Positions 33,802 to 41,491 of a stretch of DNA of 64,000 bases are shown one piece after another. Where the stretch lies: the NCBI RefSeq assembly GCF_020075495.1, contig NZ_JABYQT010000010.1:1-64000 (forward strand), read 5' to 3'. Origin of the DNA: Vreelandella aquamarina (lineage in GTDB: Bacteria; Pseudomonadota; Gammaproteobacteria; Pseudomonadales; Halomonadaceae). How positions within the stretch are numbered: the first letter of the stretch is position 1; every line of letters starts with the position of its first letter. Below the pieces are notes generated by a model. The model searched no databases. It saw only the letters and a list, made by a program, of their open reading frames with translations, and was not told the origin of the DNA. The position numbers were made by a program, and so were the translations under genes.

Positions 33802-34803
33802 CTACTCCTGCTTCATCAGAAGCTCCTCCACCAACTGATTCAACTGCTGCTGAAACTGCCCGCCCGGCGAAGGCGGTGTCGGGTCTGAGGTGATGGCGAT
33901 AGTCATGGCCCGCTCTGGGATCACATACAGCGCCTGACCGCCATAGCCGCGCCCGTAATAAGTGGGCGTTTCGGCCAGCTGGGTGATGAACCAGCCAAAT
34001 CCGTAGCCGTCGCCGGTCCATGGGGAAGTGCCGCGCGGGGTCCAGGAAGCCTCTACCCAGCCTTCGGGTAGTAGGCGCGTATCTTCGACCACTCCATCAT
34101 TGCGGTAAAGCTCGCCGACTTTGATCAAGGCGCGCGGCGAAAGCTGCATATCGTTGCCGCCAAAGTAGATGCCCTGCGGGTCACGCAGCCACGGAACAAT
34201 GGTGATGTTCAGCGGCTCGCCCAGCAGTCGCTGCGCAAGGCCGTGCGTGGTCTCGCCGCTGGCATACGTCAGCGCCGCCGAGAGCAGGTGGCTGGTGCCG
34301 GTGGAATAGAGCATTCGCCCACCAGGTTCATCCACGAATGGGCGGGTCAAGGCATCGTTGACCCAGTGGCTGCTTGCCACCCAGGCGCCATAGTTATCGC
34401 CCGAGGTGCGCTCGAGCCCGGCTTGCTGGGCAAGCAGGTGCGCTACGGTGATGTCGTTCACCTGCGGGTCGAGCCCTGCCGGCAAGTGCTCGCCGAACAG
34501 CGCCACCATGGGCTGCTCGACGGATTCGATGATACCTTCTTCGATTGCCGCGCCGGTGACCGCCGCCAGTACCGTCTTGGAAAGTGACTTGATATTGGCA
34601 GGTGCGGCCACGCCCGGGCCACCTTGGTGGTACTCGTGAATGATATCGCCCTGATGCGCTACCACCAGCGTGTGCAGGCGCGACAGCCCGCCGGCGGCCT
34701 CATCGATCGCGGCCAAGGCAGCGGGTGAAGGCCACTGCGCCTGAGCACTCTGGACTCCCAGCACGATGCAGGCCCAGCAGGTTAGCCAGCGACGGGGTTG
34801 CAT
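33802..34803 (-). CDS. Exported serine hydrolase, class C beta-lactamase/esterase family
   Basis: A 333-residue exported protein. The signal peptide is about residues 1-22 (WACIVLGVQSAQAQ). The nucleophile motif is S73-x-x-K76 in NIKSLSKTVLA, the second motif is Tyr166 in LYSTGTSH, and a late YYGRGYGGQ stands where class C enzymes have their third (K/H-x-G) motif. It also has DITVAHLLAQQAGL, usual for this beta-lactamase family group. Members include class C lactamases, D-aminopeptidases and EstB-type esterases; the enzyme activity cannot be decided here, and the YST form favours a non-lactamase hydrolase. It is single, convergent with the TerB gene, with GGAGATAGCTT just ahead of the start. 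Confidence 0.88.
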   Translation of the reverse strand: MQPRRWLTCWACIVLGVQSAQAQWPSPAALAAIDEAAGGLSRLHTLVVAHQGDIIHEYHQGGPGVAAPANIKSLSKTVLAAVTGAAIEEGIIESVEQPMVALFGEHLPAGLDPQVNDITVAHLLAQQAGLERTSGDNYGAWVASSHWVNDALTRPFVDEPGGRMLYSTGTSHLLSAALTYASGETTHGLAQRLLGEPLNITIVPWLRDPQGIYFGGNDMQLSPRALIKVGELYRNDGVVEDTRLLPEGWVEASWTPRGTSPWTGDGYGFGWFITQLAETPTYYGRGYGGQALYVIPERAMTIAITSDPTPPSPGGQFQQQLNQLVEELLMKQE

Positions 34804-35018
34804 AAGCTATCTCCTTGCATACGGCATTGATACGTATGAGGCCCACGCCTGCGAACAGCCCCAAGCATAGGCCCCACGAGCCAAAATAAACATGTTCTCG
34901 GTATAAAATAGGCCTCGATTACGCAAAAAGCCGAAAAGCCTGCTAGGCTGAAGGCGTTACCGAGATGTAAGCAACCCTTTGATTTCACCCAAAACGCAAA
35001 CTAGCAAGGAGCGCCGAC

Positions 35019-35093
35019 ATGCGTAATATCATCTATATCGTAGGTCTGATCGTCGTTGTACTGTTCATTCTCTCAATGCTCGGCCTGCGTTAA
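35019..35093 (+). CDS. Very small single-span membrane peptide (24 residues)
   Basis: MRNIIYIVGLIVVVLFILSM plus LGLR, a 24-residue peptide that is one transmembrane helix with Arg at both ends. AAGGAG is seven bases before the ATG and an intrinsic terminator follows the stop by ten bases, so a compact one-gene unit is well supported although too short for usual gene finders. Similar lone hydrophobic peptides exist in many gammaproteobacteria. Function is unknown; options are a membrane-protein regulator or a type I toxin-like peptide, without direct evidence for either. Confidence 0.75.
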   Translation: MRNIIYIVGLIVVVLFILSMLGLR

Positions 35094-35103
35094 TCGCACC
35101 AAT

Positions 35104-35138
35104 AAAAAAGCCCATAGGCAACGCCTGTGGGCTTTTTT
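35104..35138. terminator. Bidirectional intrinsic terminator
   Basis: AAAAAAGCCCATAGGC, loop AAC, GCCTGTGGGCTTTTTT: A-run on the left and T-run on the right. It ends the 24-residue peptide gene and, on the other strand, the convergent 107-residue gene. Confidence 0.9.
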
Positions 35139-35162
35139 GTGCGCGCCGTTCGGCGCCAAGCC

Positions 35163-35486
35163 TCAAGCGCAGTCGGCTGCCCCTTGGCCGAACATGTCGA
35201 ACATCATCTCACGGCCCAGGGCGGTCAGCACGAAGCGCCCGTAGCCATTGAAGGTAACCGCGCCACTCTCTTCCAGAACCTGCTGACAAGCTGCCCATTC
35301 AGGTGCGTTCGCGTGCAGGATATTCAACTCATGCTGGTTCAAGCCGCGCTGCTCCAAGGTGATGCTTTCCAGCACATGACCGTTCTCATAGAGCGCTTGC
35401 GCTACCCAGGAGAGGCAATGACGAAGGCGGCGTTGCGCATTCCTCGAGGGCGTTTGACTGGCATCGTGAGCGTACTGAGCAAGCAT
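35163..35486 (-). CDS. Hypothetical protein, 107 residues
   Basis: A soluble 107-residue protein with no recognised family. It is mostly helical, with a region LEQRGLNQHELNILHANAPEW followed by VTFNGYGRFVLTALGREMMF, which could be a small winged-helix fold (helices, then a beta wing), but this is only an impression. Reality of the gene is supported by GCAGGA eight bases before its ATG and by the shared terminator at its end. It stands alone between an AT-rich gap and the 24-residue peptide. The last residues ADCA hold its second Cys pair candidate; nothing suggests export. Confidence 0.6.
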   Translation of the reverse strand: MLAQYAHDASQTPSRNAQRRLRHCLSWVAQALYENGHVLESITLEQRGLNQHELNILHANAPEWAACQQVLEESGAVTFNGYGRFVLTALGREMMFDMFGQGAADCA

Positions 35487-35903
35487 CGTGCGTATCCTGC
35501 AGGCGTTGCGGAAAGTGGACTGCAGATAGTGTAGAGTAGTGTGCGTATTAGACCAAGGTATGATTCACGATTCCTGTGAGTAATCGGCCTATATTTCACG
35601 CAAATGCAAGAATTTTGTTTCAGCCTATATTGATAATAGATGCCACCCTTGAATTGAAAAATTAACAATTATCATCTAGGAGGTTGATGGCGCCTCTTTG
35701 TCAGACTCATGTGTCTTTTTCATAATTAAACATAAGCTTTACGATAGGTGAGTTAATATATTATAAAATTAACTTAAACAAGGCGGTCAGGTAATTGAAT
35801 CAGCAGAAAATTTAGTTTGTTAACTATATCAAGAAGCCAGCATACGTCGCATGTGTACAGTCATTATGCGTACAGCTATGTAGCTATCAAGGGAGCGGAC
35901 GAC
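35487..35903. other. AT-rich intergenic stretch
   Basis: About 417 bases clearly richer in A and T than the neighbouring genes, most so at 35560-35830 (for example ATTATAAAATTAACTTAAAC near 35759). No ORF with gene character is seen. It is likely promoter and regulatory DNA for the genes on each side, or a remnant of transferred sequence. Confidence 0.5.
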
Positions 35904-36239
35904 ATGCCAGCATGCAACAAGGTACCAGTCGACACAGGCAAGTCGCCCACTGATGCGTCGAGCCAATCAGCAGATAACCCAGCATTTTTCTCTAGAAAAG
36001 ATGCCTGCTCAAGGGGTTGGAGCAAAGAAACGGCTAAGGCCAATAAAGAGCTTCTGGCAAGAACGCCAACGCAGAGTTTCGAGTTGGCGCTAGCTGCTAA
36101 TCAAGACATCGACCCGCTTCTTCAGCAGCAATGGGCGCAGCTAGGCATGTTGGAAAAGCAGATGCTGGCGGCTAGCCGCTATTTTCATCAGCAACGGCTG
36201 ATTTTCCGCAGCGATATGATCGGCACCTCAATTGGGTGA
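35904..36239 (+). CDS. Hypothetical protein, 111 residues, next to flagellar genes
   Basis: A soluble 111-residue protein. The ATG at 35904 is chosen because GGGAG lies eight bases before it; in-frame codons from 35817 would add 29 residues of poor quality. The N-terminal half is polar and Ser/Thr/Asp-rich, with two Cys. The C-terminal half is helical and Gln-rich (QDIDPLLQQQWAQLGMLEKQ, then MLAASRYFHQQRL). No family was recognised. The gene lies 133 bases before fliD, whose own sigma-28 promoter lies between them. A flagellar or surface link is possible from position only. Confidence 0.55.
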   Translation: MPACNKVPVDTGKSPTDASSQSADNPAFFSRKDACSRGWSKETAKANKELLARTPTQSFELALAANQDIDPLLQQQWAQLGMLEKQMLAASRYFHQQRLIFRSDMIGTSIG

Positions 36240-36303
36240 TAAGGCGGCTAACTGATTACCGCAAAGGCACATGTAGCCAAGCGGATACGAATCGAATAGG
36301 CAT

Positions 36304-36330
36304 TAAAGTTATCTTTAATTCAGCCGATAT
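36304..36330 (+). promoter_or_regulatory. Sigma-28 (FliA) promoter for fliD
   Basis: TAAAGTTA, an 11-base spacer and GCCGATAT, close to the FliA consensus TAAAGTTT-N11-GCCGATAA, ending 42 bases before the fliD ATG. Confidence 0.88.
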
Positions 36331-36372
36331 GATTCATAGAATTCATGTTTTGTGTCTGCGAGGACTGTACGG

Positions 36373-37770
36373 ATGGCATCGATTACCTCCCTTGGTGTTG
36401 GCTCGGGTTTAGATCTCACCGGCCTGCTGGAAGAGCTTCAGAAAGCCGAGCGCGGTAAACTGGAGCCAATTACACAGCAGAAAGCCGATCAAAAAGCCAA
36501 GATTTCTGCTTATGGGCAGTTGCAAACGTCACTCAATGCTTTTCAGGATGCGATTGCCAAGGTCAATGATCCGAAGCTTTATCAAAGCCTTTCCGCCAAT
36601 GTACGTGGCGATGGTATCAAGGCTACTACCTCGGCAAGTGCATTGCCAGGGAGTTATCGGGTAGAAGTCAGTCAACTGGCCACCTCCGGCTCGCTGGCTG
36701 GCAGCCGTGTTGCCGAAAAGGACCAGCCCCTTGATTTGCAGGGTGCCACCGCACTCAAGCTGAATTTCGGAGGCCGCGAATCAGTCGATATCGAGCTTGG
36801 CGCCGACAGCTCGCTCAACGTTATTCGCGATGCCATCAACGCCAATAAAGAGGCAGGCGTCAATGCCACAATCATCAATGATGGTGAAGGCTACCGCCTG
36901 GCACTCAGTTCCAAGGCCACTGGCAAAGATGCCTCCATCGATAGCTTCAGCTTTGTAGATGCAGAAGGTGCAAACGTTACAGGCCCGTTCGGCGAAGCGA
37001 CAGAAGTTGGCGCCAAGCAACAAGGGAAAGACGCCTCGTTGACGGTTAACGGCATCGCCATCACCAGCGCGAAAAACCAGGTGGAAGGCGCTATTCAGGG
37101 CGTCACACTCAACCTGGGCGAGCTAAGCATTGCCGAAGACGAAAAAGCAACCAGTACGGTCAATATCGAGCGTGATACCCTGAAGCAGCGAGAAGCCATC
37201 AACGGATTCGTCAAGGCGTTTAACGAATTGAAAGGCACGATGGGCAAGCTTGCAAGCTTCGATGCCGAAAGCGGAGCGGCAGGCGAATTACTGGGTGATA
37301 GGGTAATTCGCACTATCGAGTCTCGTCTACGTAGTGTGCTCACCGGAGGTGTTGAAGGCGGAGAGTTTTCTACGTTGAGTCAACTGGGTATTACGCTGCA
37401 GCCTGATGGCAAACTGAAGGTCGAAGATGGCAAGCTTGATAAGCTGATTGCCGACAACCCGCAAGCGCTCAGCGCGTTTTTTGCTGGCGATAAAAAAGAG
37501 AACGGTTTAGCAGGCAAGTTAAACAGCTCCATTGATCGAATGAGCAGTAGCAACGGCGTATTGAAAGGAGCAATTGCAGGCGCTGAAAGCAACGTAAAAA
37601 GCCTGGATACCCGCTTTGCACGCATGGAAAAAAGCATCGACGCAACGATTGCGCGCTATCGCACCCAGTTCAGCCAGCTGGATGCCATGGTATCGCAAAT
37701 GAACAGCATGAGTTCATACCTGACCCAGCAGTTCGATGCCATGGATGCTCAGCTAGGTCGTAAGCGATAA
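36373..37770 (+). CDS. fliD: Flagellar filament capping protein FliD (hook-associated protein 2)
   Basis: A 465-residue FliD. The N-terminal coiled part starts ASITSLGVGSGLDLTGLLEE, the conserved HAP2 opening. It is followed by KAKISAYGQLQTSLNAFQDA, variable head domains (about residues 100-260, including SLTVNGIAITSAKNQVEG), and the C-terminal family stretch with LSQLGITLQPDGKLKVEDGK and FARMEKSIDATIARYRTQFS. FliD forms the pentameric or hexameric cap that folds flagellin at the filament tip. GAGGA lies eight bases before the ATG and a sigma-28 promoter just upstream. Unusually, it precedes fliC, and no fliS/fliT pair follows it; a REP-like region comes next. Confidence 0.95.
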   Translation: MASITSLGVGSGLDLTGLLEELQKAERGKLEPITQQKADQKAKISAYGQLQTSLNAFQDAIAKVNDPKLYQSLSANVRGDGIKATTSASALPGSYRVEVSQLATSGSLAGSRVAEKDQPLDLQGATALKLNFGGRESVDIELGADSSLNVIRDAINANKEAGVNATIINDGEGYRLALSSKATGKDASIDSFSFVDAEGANVTGPFGEATEVGAKQQGKDASLTVNGIAITSAKNQVEGAIQGVTLNLGELSIAEDEKATSTVNIERDTLKQREAINGFVKAFNELKGTMGKLASFDAESGAAGELLGDRVIRTIESRLRSVLTGGVEGGEFSTLSQLGITLQPDGKLKVEDGKLDKLIADNPQALSAFFAGDKKENGLAGKLNSSIDRMSSSNGVLKGAIAGAESNVKSLDTRFARMEKSIDATIARYRTQFSQLDAMVSQMNSMSSYLTQQFDAMDAQLGRKR

Positions 37771-37818
37771 TTCCTTCTAGAGCCTGGAGTCCAGGCTATC
37801 TACCTTCGCCACCTTACT

Positions 37819-37960
37819 GTAGGAGCCCACTTCCAGTGGGCGAAGCAGCGCACAGCGCTGCCAGGGAAAGGGTGGCTCGCGCCGCCATCGCCGAGTAGTG
37901 CGGCGTAACGAGCACCGCGAGGCACCCGCAAAGCAGCACACCGTGCTGCCGGGGTAAGGC
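37819..37960 (+). repeat. REP-like palindromic repeat between fliD and fliC
   Basis: GTAGGAGCCCACTTCCAGTGGGCGAAGCAGCGCACAGCGCTGCC-type sequence, made of two short dyads (GCCCACT..AGTGGGC and GCAGCGC..GCGCTGC), followed by a second GC-rich part with GCAGCACACCGTGCTGC. The same unit recurs three times at 40980-41365. It lies outside coding DNA, as REP elements do. Confidence 0.75.
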
Positions 37961-38081
37961 CGCTGAATGGCATAACCACTTGATCAACCTATTAATTCAA
38001 ACAGCTACGCCAGCACCTCCCAGCCTCCATTATTCTACTCCTGCCGTTACCAAGCGTTACATCTTTTTTTACTAACTCCCC

Positions 38082-38108
38082 TAAAGGTTTTCCTGGCGGT
38101 GCCGTTAA
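38082..38108 (+). promoter_or_regulatory. Sigma-28 (FliA) promoter for flagellin
   Basis: TAAAGGTT, an 11-base spacer and GCCGTTAA match the FliA consensus in both elements and in spacing, 71 bases before the fliC start. Confidence 0.9.
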
Positions 38109-38179
38109 TAAGTATAACGGCGCACAACACGCCGAACAGCGGGCCACATGGCCAGTCTTAAAGAAAGGGGAATACCACC

Positions 38180-39841
38180 ATGTCAGTGATCAATACCAAC
38201 ATCACCTCCATGATTGGCCAGTCCAACCTGGCCAAGTCACAGTCTGCACTGCAGACTTCCATGGAGCGTCTGTCTTCTGGCCTGCGTATCAACAGCGCGA
38301 AAGACGACGCTGCCGGTCAGGCCATCGCCAACCGCATGAGCGCCCAGATCACTGGTCTGGCCCAGGCTCAGCGTAACGCCAACGACGGTATTTCTCTGGC
38401 GCAAACCGCTGAAGGCTCGCTGAACCAGATCAACGACAACCTGCAGCGTATTCGTGAGCTGACCACTCAGGCACAAAACGGCACCAACTCTGCCGACGAC
38501 CTGACCTCCATCCAGAACGAAATCGGCCAGCGTCTGATTGAGATCAACCGTATCTCCGATGAAACCCAATTCAACGGCGTTAAAGTTCTGGCTTCCGACC
38601 AGGGTGTGAAAATTCAGGTAGGCGCTAACGATGGTCAAGCCATCACCGTGAATCTCGAAGAAATCAATGCTGAAACGCTTGGTCTCAAAGGCTTCAACGT
38701 CGATGGTAAAGGCGAAGTCGCTAACAAAGCGGCCACGGCTGATGATTTGACTCTTGCAGGCTTCACTGCAGGCACTCCTGTCGATGGTACAACCCAATAC
38801 GACAAGACCACTACGGTCGCTAACACAGCAGCTACTTCCGCAAATCTTTTTGCTAAAGCGGAAGATGGCGATACTGTGACCTTTGCTGGCGCTAACAACG
38901 GGCTCAATACCGCAGCTACAGGCGATTACACCTATGATGCAGCTAGCGATTCATTCAGCTTCAATGCTAATGGCGTAGCTACTGCTGATGCCAAATCGGC
39001 CCTCACACCAGCAACAGGTGAAACGAAAACGGCTTCTGTCACCATTGGTGGTAGCAAGCAAGACGTTATTATCAGCAGCGATGGCTCAATGCGGGCCGCT
39101 GATGATAACGCTGCGCTCTACTTGGATGGTGACGGCAACCTTACCAAAAACCAGGGTGGTACTACTGCTGCAGCTACAGTCGATAACGTAGTCGATGCAT
39201 TAGAAAACGTGGCTGGCGATAGCATTTCTGTCGGTGGTACCACCTTTACAAGTGATGGTGCGGACTTCGATGTAACGGGTGCTACGATTAGCGCTAGCAA
39301 ACTTGCAACTGAAACTGCAGGTAGCGCACATACTGTCACTTTAGATGGTACTGCTTATGCTGTTGACGCTGCCGGTGAAGTTACGGCAGGTGGTGCTGAA
39401 CAATATGTGAACGCTGATGGCGACTTCACCGCAGACGATGAAACAACCACCACTGTTACCTACTTTGCGCATGAAAATGGCAACGTAACTGATAATACTG
39501 GTAAGCAGGTTTACAAGACTGAAAGTAATGAGCTAACTTTTGATGCGACTACTGTTAGTGAAGCCACTTCAGACCCTCTGAAAGCACTGGATGCTGCTCT
39601 GAACCAGGTTGACTCTCTGCGCTCAGATCTCGGTGCGATTCAAAACCGCTTCGAGTCTGCCATCACCAACCTGAACACCAACGAGACCAATCTCTCCGCT
39701 GCCCGTTCGCGCATCGAAGATGCCGACTACGCCGTAGAAGTTGCCAACATGACCCGCGCGCAGATCCTGCAGCAGGCCGGCACTTCCGTACTGGCTCAGG
39801 CGAACCAGATTCCGCAGTCTGTTCTTTCTCTGCTGGGTTAA
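38180..39841 (+). CDS. fliC: Flagellin FliC
   Basis: A 553-residue flagellin. The first 170 residues are the conserved D0/D1 part (SVINTNITSMIGQSNLAKSQ, then SSGLRINSAKDDAAGQAIAN and DETQFNGVKVL). The last 95 residues mirror it (NRFESAITNLNTNETNLSAA, ending QIPQSVLSLLG). The 290-residue centre is a surface-exposed variable domain rich in Ala, Thr, Asp and Gly, with the codon use shifting to GCT, ACT and GAT in contrast to GCC and CTG at both ends, a sign of replacement or diversification of the exposed part. Secreted by the flagellar export system without a cleaved signal. AAAGGGG precedes the ATG, a sigma-28 promoter drives it and a strong terminator follows. No methylase or glycosylation gene is adjacent. 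Confidence 0.97.
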   Translation: MSVINTNITSMIGQSNLAKSQSALQTSMERLSSGLRINSAKDDAAGQAIANRMSAQITGLAQAQRNANDGISLAQTAEGSLNQINDNLQRIRELTTQAQNGTNSADDLTSIQNEIGQRLIEINRISDETQFNGVKVLASDQGVKIQVGANDGQAITVNLEEINAETLGLKGFNVDGKGEVANKAATADDLTLAGFTAGTPVDGTTQYDKTTTVANTAATSANLFAKAEDGDTVTFAGANNGLNTAATGDYTYDAASDSFSFNANGVATADAKSALTPATGETKTASVTIGGSKQDVIISSDGSMRAADDNAALYLDGDGNLTKNQGGTTAAATVDNVVDALENVAGDSISVGGTTFTSDGADFDVTGATISASKLATETAGSAHTVTLDGTAYAVDAAGEVTAGGAEQYVNADGDFTADDETTTTVTYFAHENGNVTDNTGKQVYKTESNELTFDATTVSEATSDPLKALDAALNQVDSLRSDLGAIQNRFESAITNLNTNETNLSAARSRIEDADYAVEVANMTRAQILQQAGTSVLAQANQIPQSVLSLLG

Positions 39842-39876
39842 TCGGTTAGTTACATCGCTGATTGAGACGTACCTAA

Positions 39877-39901
39877 CGGGGCCGAAAGGCCCCGTTTTTT
39901 T
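39877..39901 (+). terminator. Rho-independent terminator of fliC
   Basis: CGGGGCC-GAAA-GGCCCCG followed by seven T residues, 36 bases after the fliC stop; the GAAA tetraloop makes it especially stable. Confidence 0.95.
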
Positions 39902-39934
39902 ATTAGCTGTCTTCGTACTGGGAAATAACCGCTT

Positions 39935-40144
39935 ATGAATAGTCAACAGCAACAACAGGTTATCGATAAGCTGGAAGCACTTATCCGCGAAACCCAGGCA
40001 ACCATTGATCGCGTCGAAGTGCACGGTTTGGATAAAACCATGCCGGATGATTACGAAAAGCTTCTGGATATTCTCGATAGCGCCATCAAACAGCAGCGAG
40101 AACATACATGGACGATGCTGCAAGAAAAAGTGCCTGAGGGATAA
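39935..40144 (+). CDS. Small helical hypothetical protein behind fliC
   Basis: A 69-residue soluble protein predicted as two or three helices (QQQQQVIDKLEALIRETQAT, then DDYEKLLDILDSAIKQQREH). No family was recognised. Size and helical form would suit a small flagellar chaperone such as FliT, and its place after flagellin invites that idea, but no sequence motif supports it. The ribosome site is weak (GGGA at about 15 bases). It starts 34 bases after the fliC terminator, so any expression needs its own promoter or readthrough. Confidence 0.5.
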   Translation: MNSQQQQQVIDKLEALIRETQATIDRVEVHGLDKTMPDDYEKLLDILDSAIKQQREHTWTMLQEKVPEG

Positions 40145-40228
40145 AGGTATGGCTTATATGTAATGTATACTTAATTTCCTGTGCGCTCTAAATAGAGGGC
40201 AGTTCTCAATATCAGGAAAGCGATCAGT

Positions 40229-40909
40229 GTGATGGTTTTAAATATTTTGCGTGAATCTTTTTCTTCTCTGTTTTGTTATATGCGCTCTCTTAATAAAGCA
40301 TTGATCGGGCCTTTGATCCTGGCGCTCGCTGCTGAGCTTTTAACGCTGACGCTAAGTATGAACGAGCCATTCTCGTTATTTTTTTATTATTCAGCCCATT
40401 GGTTCGCCGAGTTTATCAGCCTGGTTTCATACACCCTGCTAGCTATTATCGTTATTCAGACGGTTTTACAAGATAACGTAAACGGCTTTGGTTTTGGGCT
40501 GTTTTGGAGAAAAAGAGAAACACGGTTTTTGCTTCATCAACTGGGGCTTATAGCCTTACTCATACCGGTATCCTTTCTGGGGTTTATTCCAGGCATTGGG
40601 TCCTGGTTGGTCATGTTGATGGCAGGGTATCTGTTTAGCCGCTTCGCGTTGGTGTTTCCGGGGATCGCTCTGAACCAAGGTATAACGTTTCGAGTAGCCT
40701 GGAAGCTTTCTCAGCGCTATCAACTAAGTGTTTTTACCCTTGCCGCGCTGCTGCCAGGCATCGGTATGGTCATCACGGATTTATTGTTAATCGACCTTTA
40801 CAGTCTCCCCCTGAAATTTATTCTGGATTTTGTGCTTTCAGTGTTCTTTATTATCGCCATGGCGCTTTTATATCGGAACATCGTGTTGAGGGCGGCCTCT
40901 CAGAACTAG
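40229..40909 (+). CDS. Multi-pass inner-membrane protein, function unknown
   Basis: A 226-residue hydrophobic protein with about six membrane segments, including LIGPLILALAAELLTLTL and the pair LIALLIPVSFLGFIPGIG and SWLVMLMAGYLFSRFALVFP. The stretch FSRFALVFPGIALNQG followed by FRVAWKLSQRYQL resembles the R-x-x-x-x-P motif of YciC-like and other DUF membrane proteins with a glycerophosphodiesterase-type membrane region; assignment is loose. AGGAAAG stands before a GTG at 40229, with an ATG directly after at 40232 as alternative. It is isolated between the fliC region and a REP array, and its base composition is a little AT-richer than average. Confidence 0.65.
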   Translation: MMVLNILRESFSSLFCYMRSLNKALIGPLILALAAELLTLTLSMNEPFSLFFYYSAHWFAEFISLVSYTLLAIIVIQTVLQDNVNGFGFGLFWRKRETRFLLHQLGLIALLIPVSFLGFIPGIGSWLVMLMAGYLFSRFALVFPGIALNQGITFRVAWKLSQRYQLSVFTLAALLPGIGMVITDLLLIDLYSLPLKFILDFVLSVFFIIAMALLYRNIVLRAASQN

Positions 40910-41491
40910 CCATAGGCCGTTTACTCTGCGCCACTCAGTAGCCTGCTGATGGATAGGAACCCACTTTTAATGGTGGTCTGACACATCGTCGAAGCAGCGC
41001 ACGGCGCTGCCGGGAGTAAGGGCGGCTAGCGCCGCCATCGCCGAGTGAACTCAGCTCCTACAAAACCGGCTGTGTCGGGGAGTGGTACGCCTGGGCAGGC
41101 TGCTTGCTTTTGTGGGAGCCCACTTCGGTGGGCGAAGCAGTGCGCAGCGCTGCCGGGAGTGAGGCAGGTGACACGGCCATCGCCGAGTGAACTCAGCTCC
41201 CACAAAACCGGCTGTGTCGATGTGTCGGGGAGTGGTACGCCTGTGTAGGCTGCTTGCTCACCCGGGCTGGTTTTGTGGGAGCCCACTTCAGTGGGCGAAG
41301 CAGTGCGCAGCGCTGCCGGGAGTGAGGCAGGTGGCACGGCCTTCACCGAGTGAACTCAGTTTTGCAGGCGGCGGGGCGAAATAAATTCAGCGCCGCTCTC
41401 ATGTCCCGCCGCCTGCACGTTCTCCATCTCATGGCACTAGCGTATTAATGCGATCTTACATGCTGGAACGCACTGTTAGACGCTTCGCTGA
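40910..41491. other. Gene-free region with REP array
   Basis: 582 bases between two convergent genes (membrane protein and chemoreceptor). Apart from the repeat array described separately, only about 70 bases on each side remain, without a recognised terminator; the repeats may serve as the transcription end. Confidence 0.75.
40980..41365 (+). repeat. Tandem array of three REP/BIME-like units
   Basis: Three copies of a GC-rich unit, around 40990-41075, 41108-41214 and 41272-41365, spaced by about 142 and 162 bases. Shared parts are GCGCTGCCGGGAGT, CACCGAG/CGCCGAGTGAACTCAG, CCGGCTGTGTCG and GGGGAGTGGTACGCCTG. The middle copy is bounded by inverted TTTGTGGGAGC and GCTCCCACAAA, so it could fold into one long hairpin. 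Two near-identical 60-70 codon ORFs inside the repeats are by-products. Confidence 0.85.

Larger units (their letters stand above)
37771..38179. other. fliD-fliC intergenic region
   Basis: 409 bases without a gene. From left to right it holds the REP-like unit (37819-37960), about 120 bases without recognised features, the sigma-28 promoter at 38082-38108, and AAAGAAAGGGG as ribosome site before fliC. Confidence 0.7.

Noticed and set aside
40980..41365. Possible CRISPR-like array
   Set aside because: Units are over 90 bases, GC-rich and palindromic with repeated spacers; no short direct repeats with unique spacers and no cas genes. They fit REP/BIME elements.
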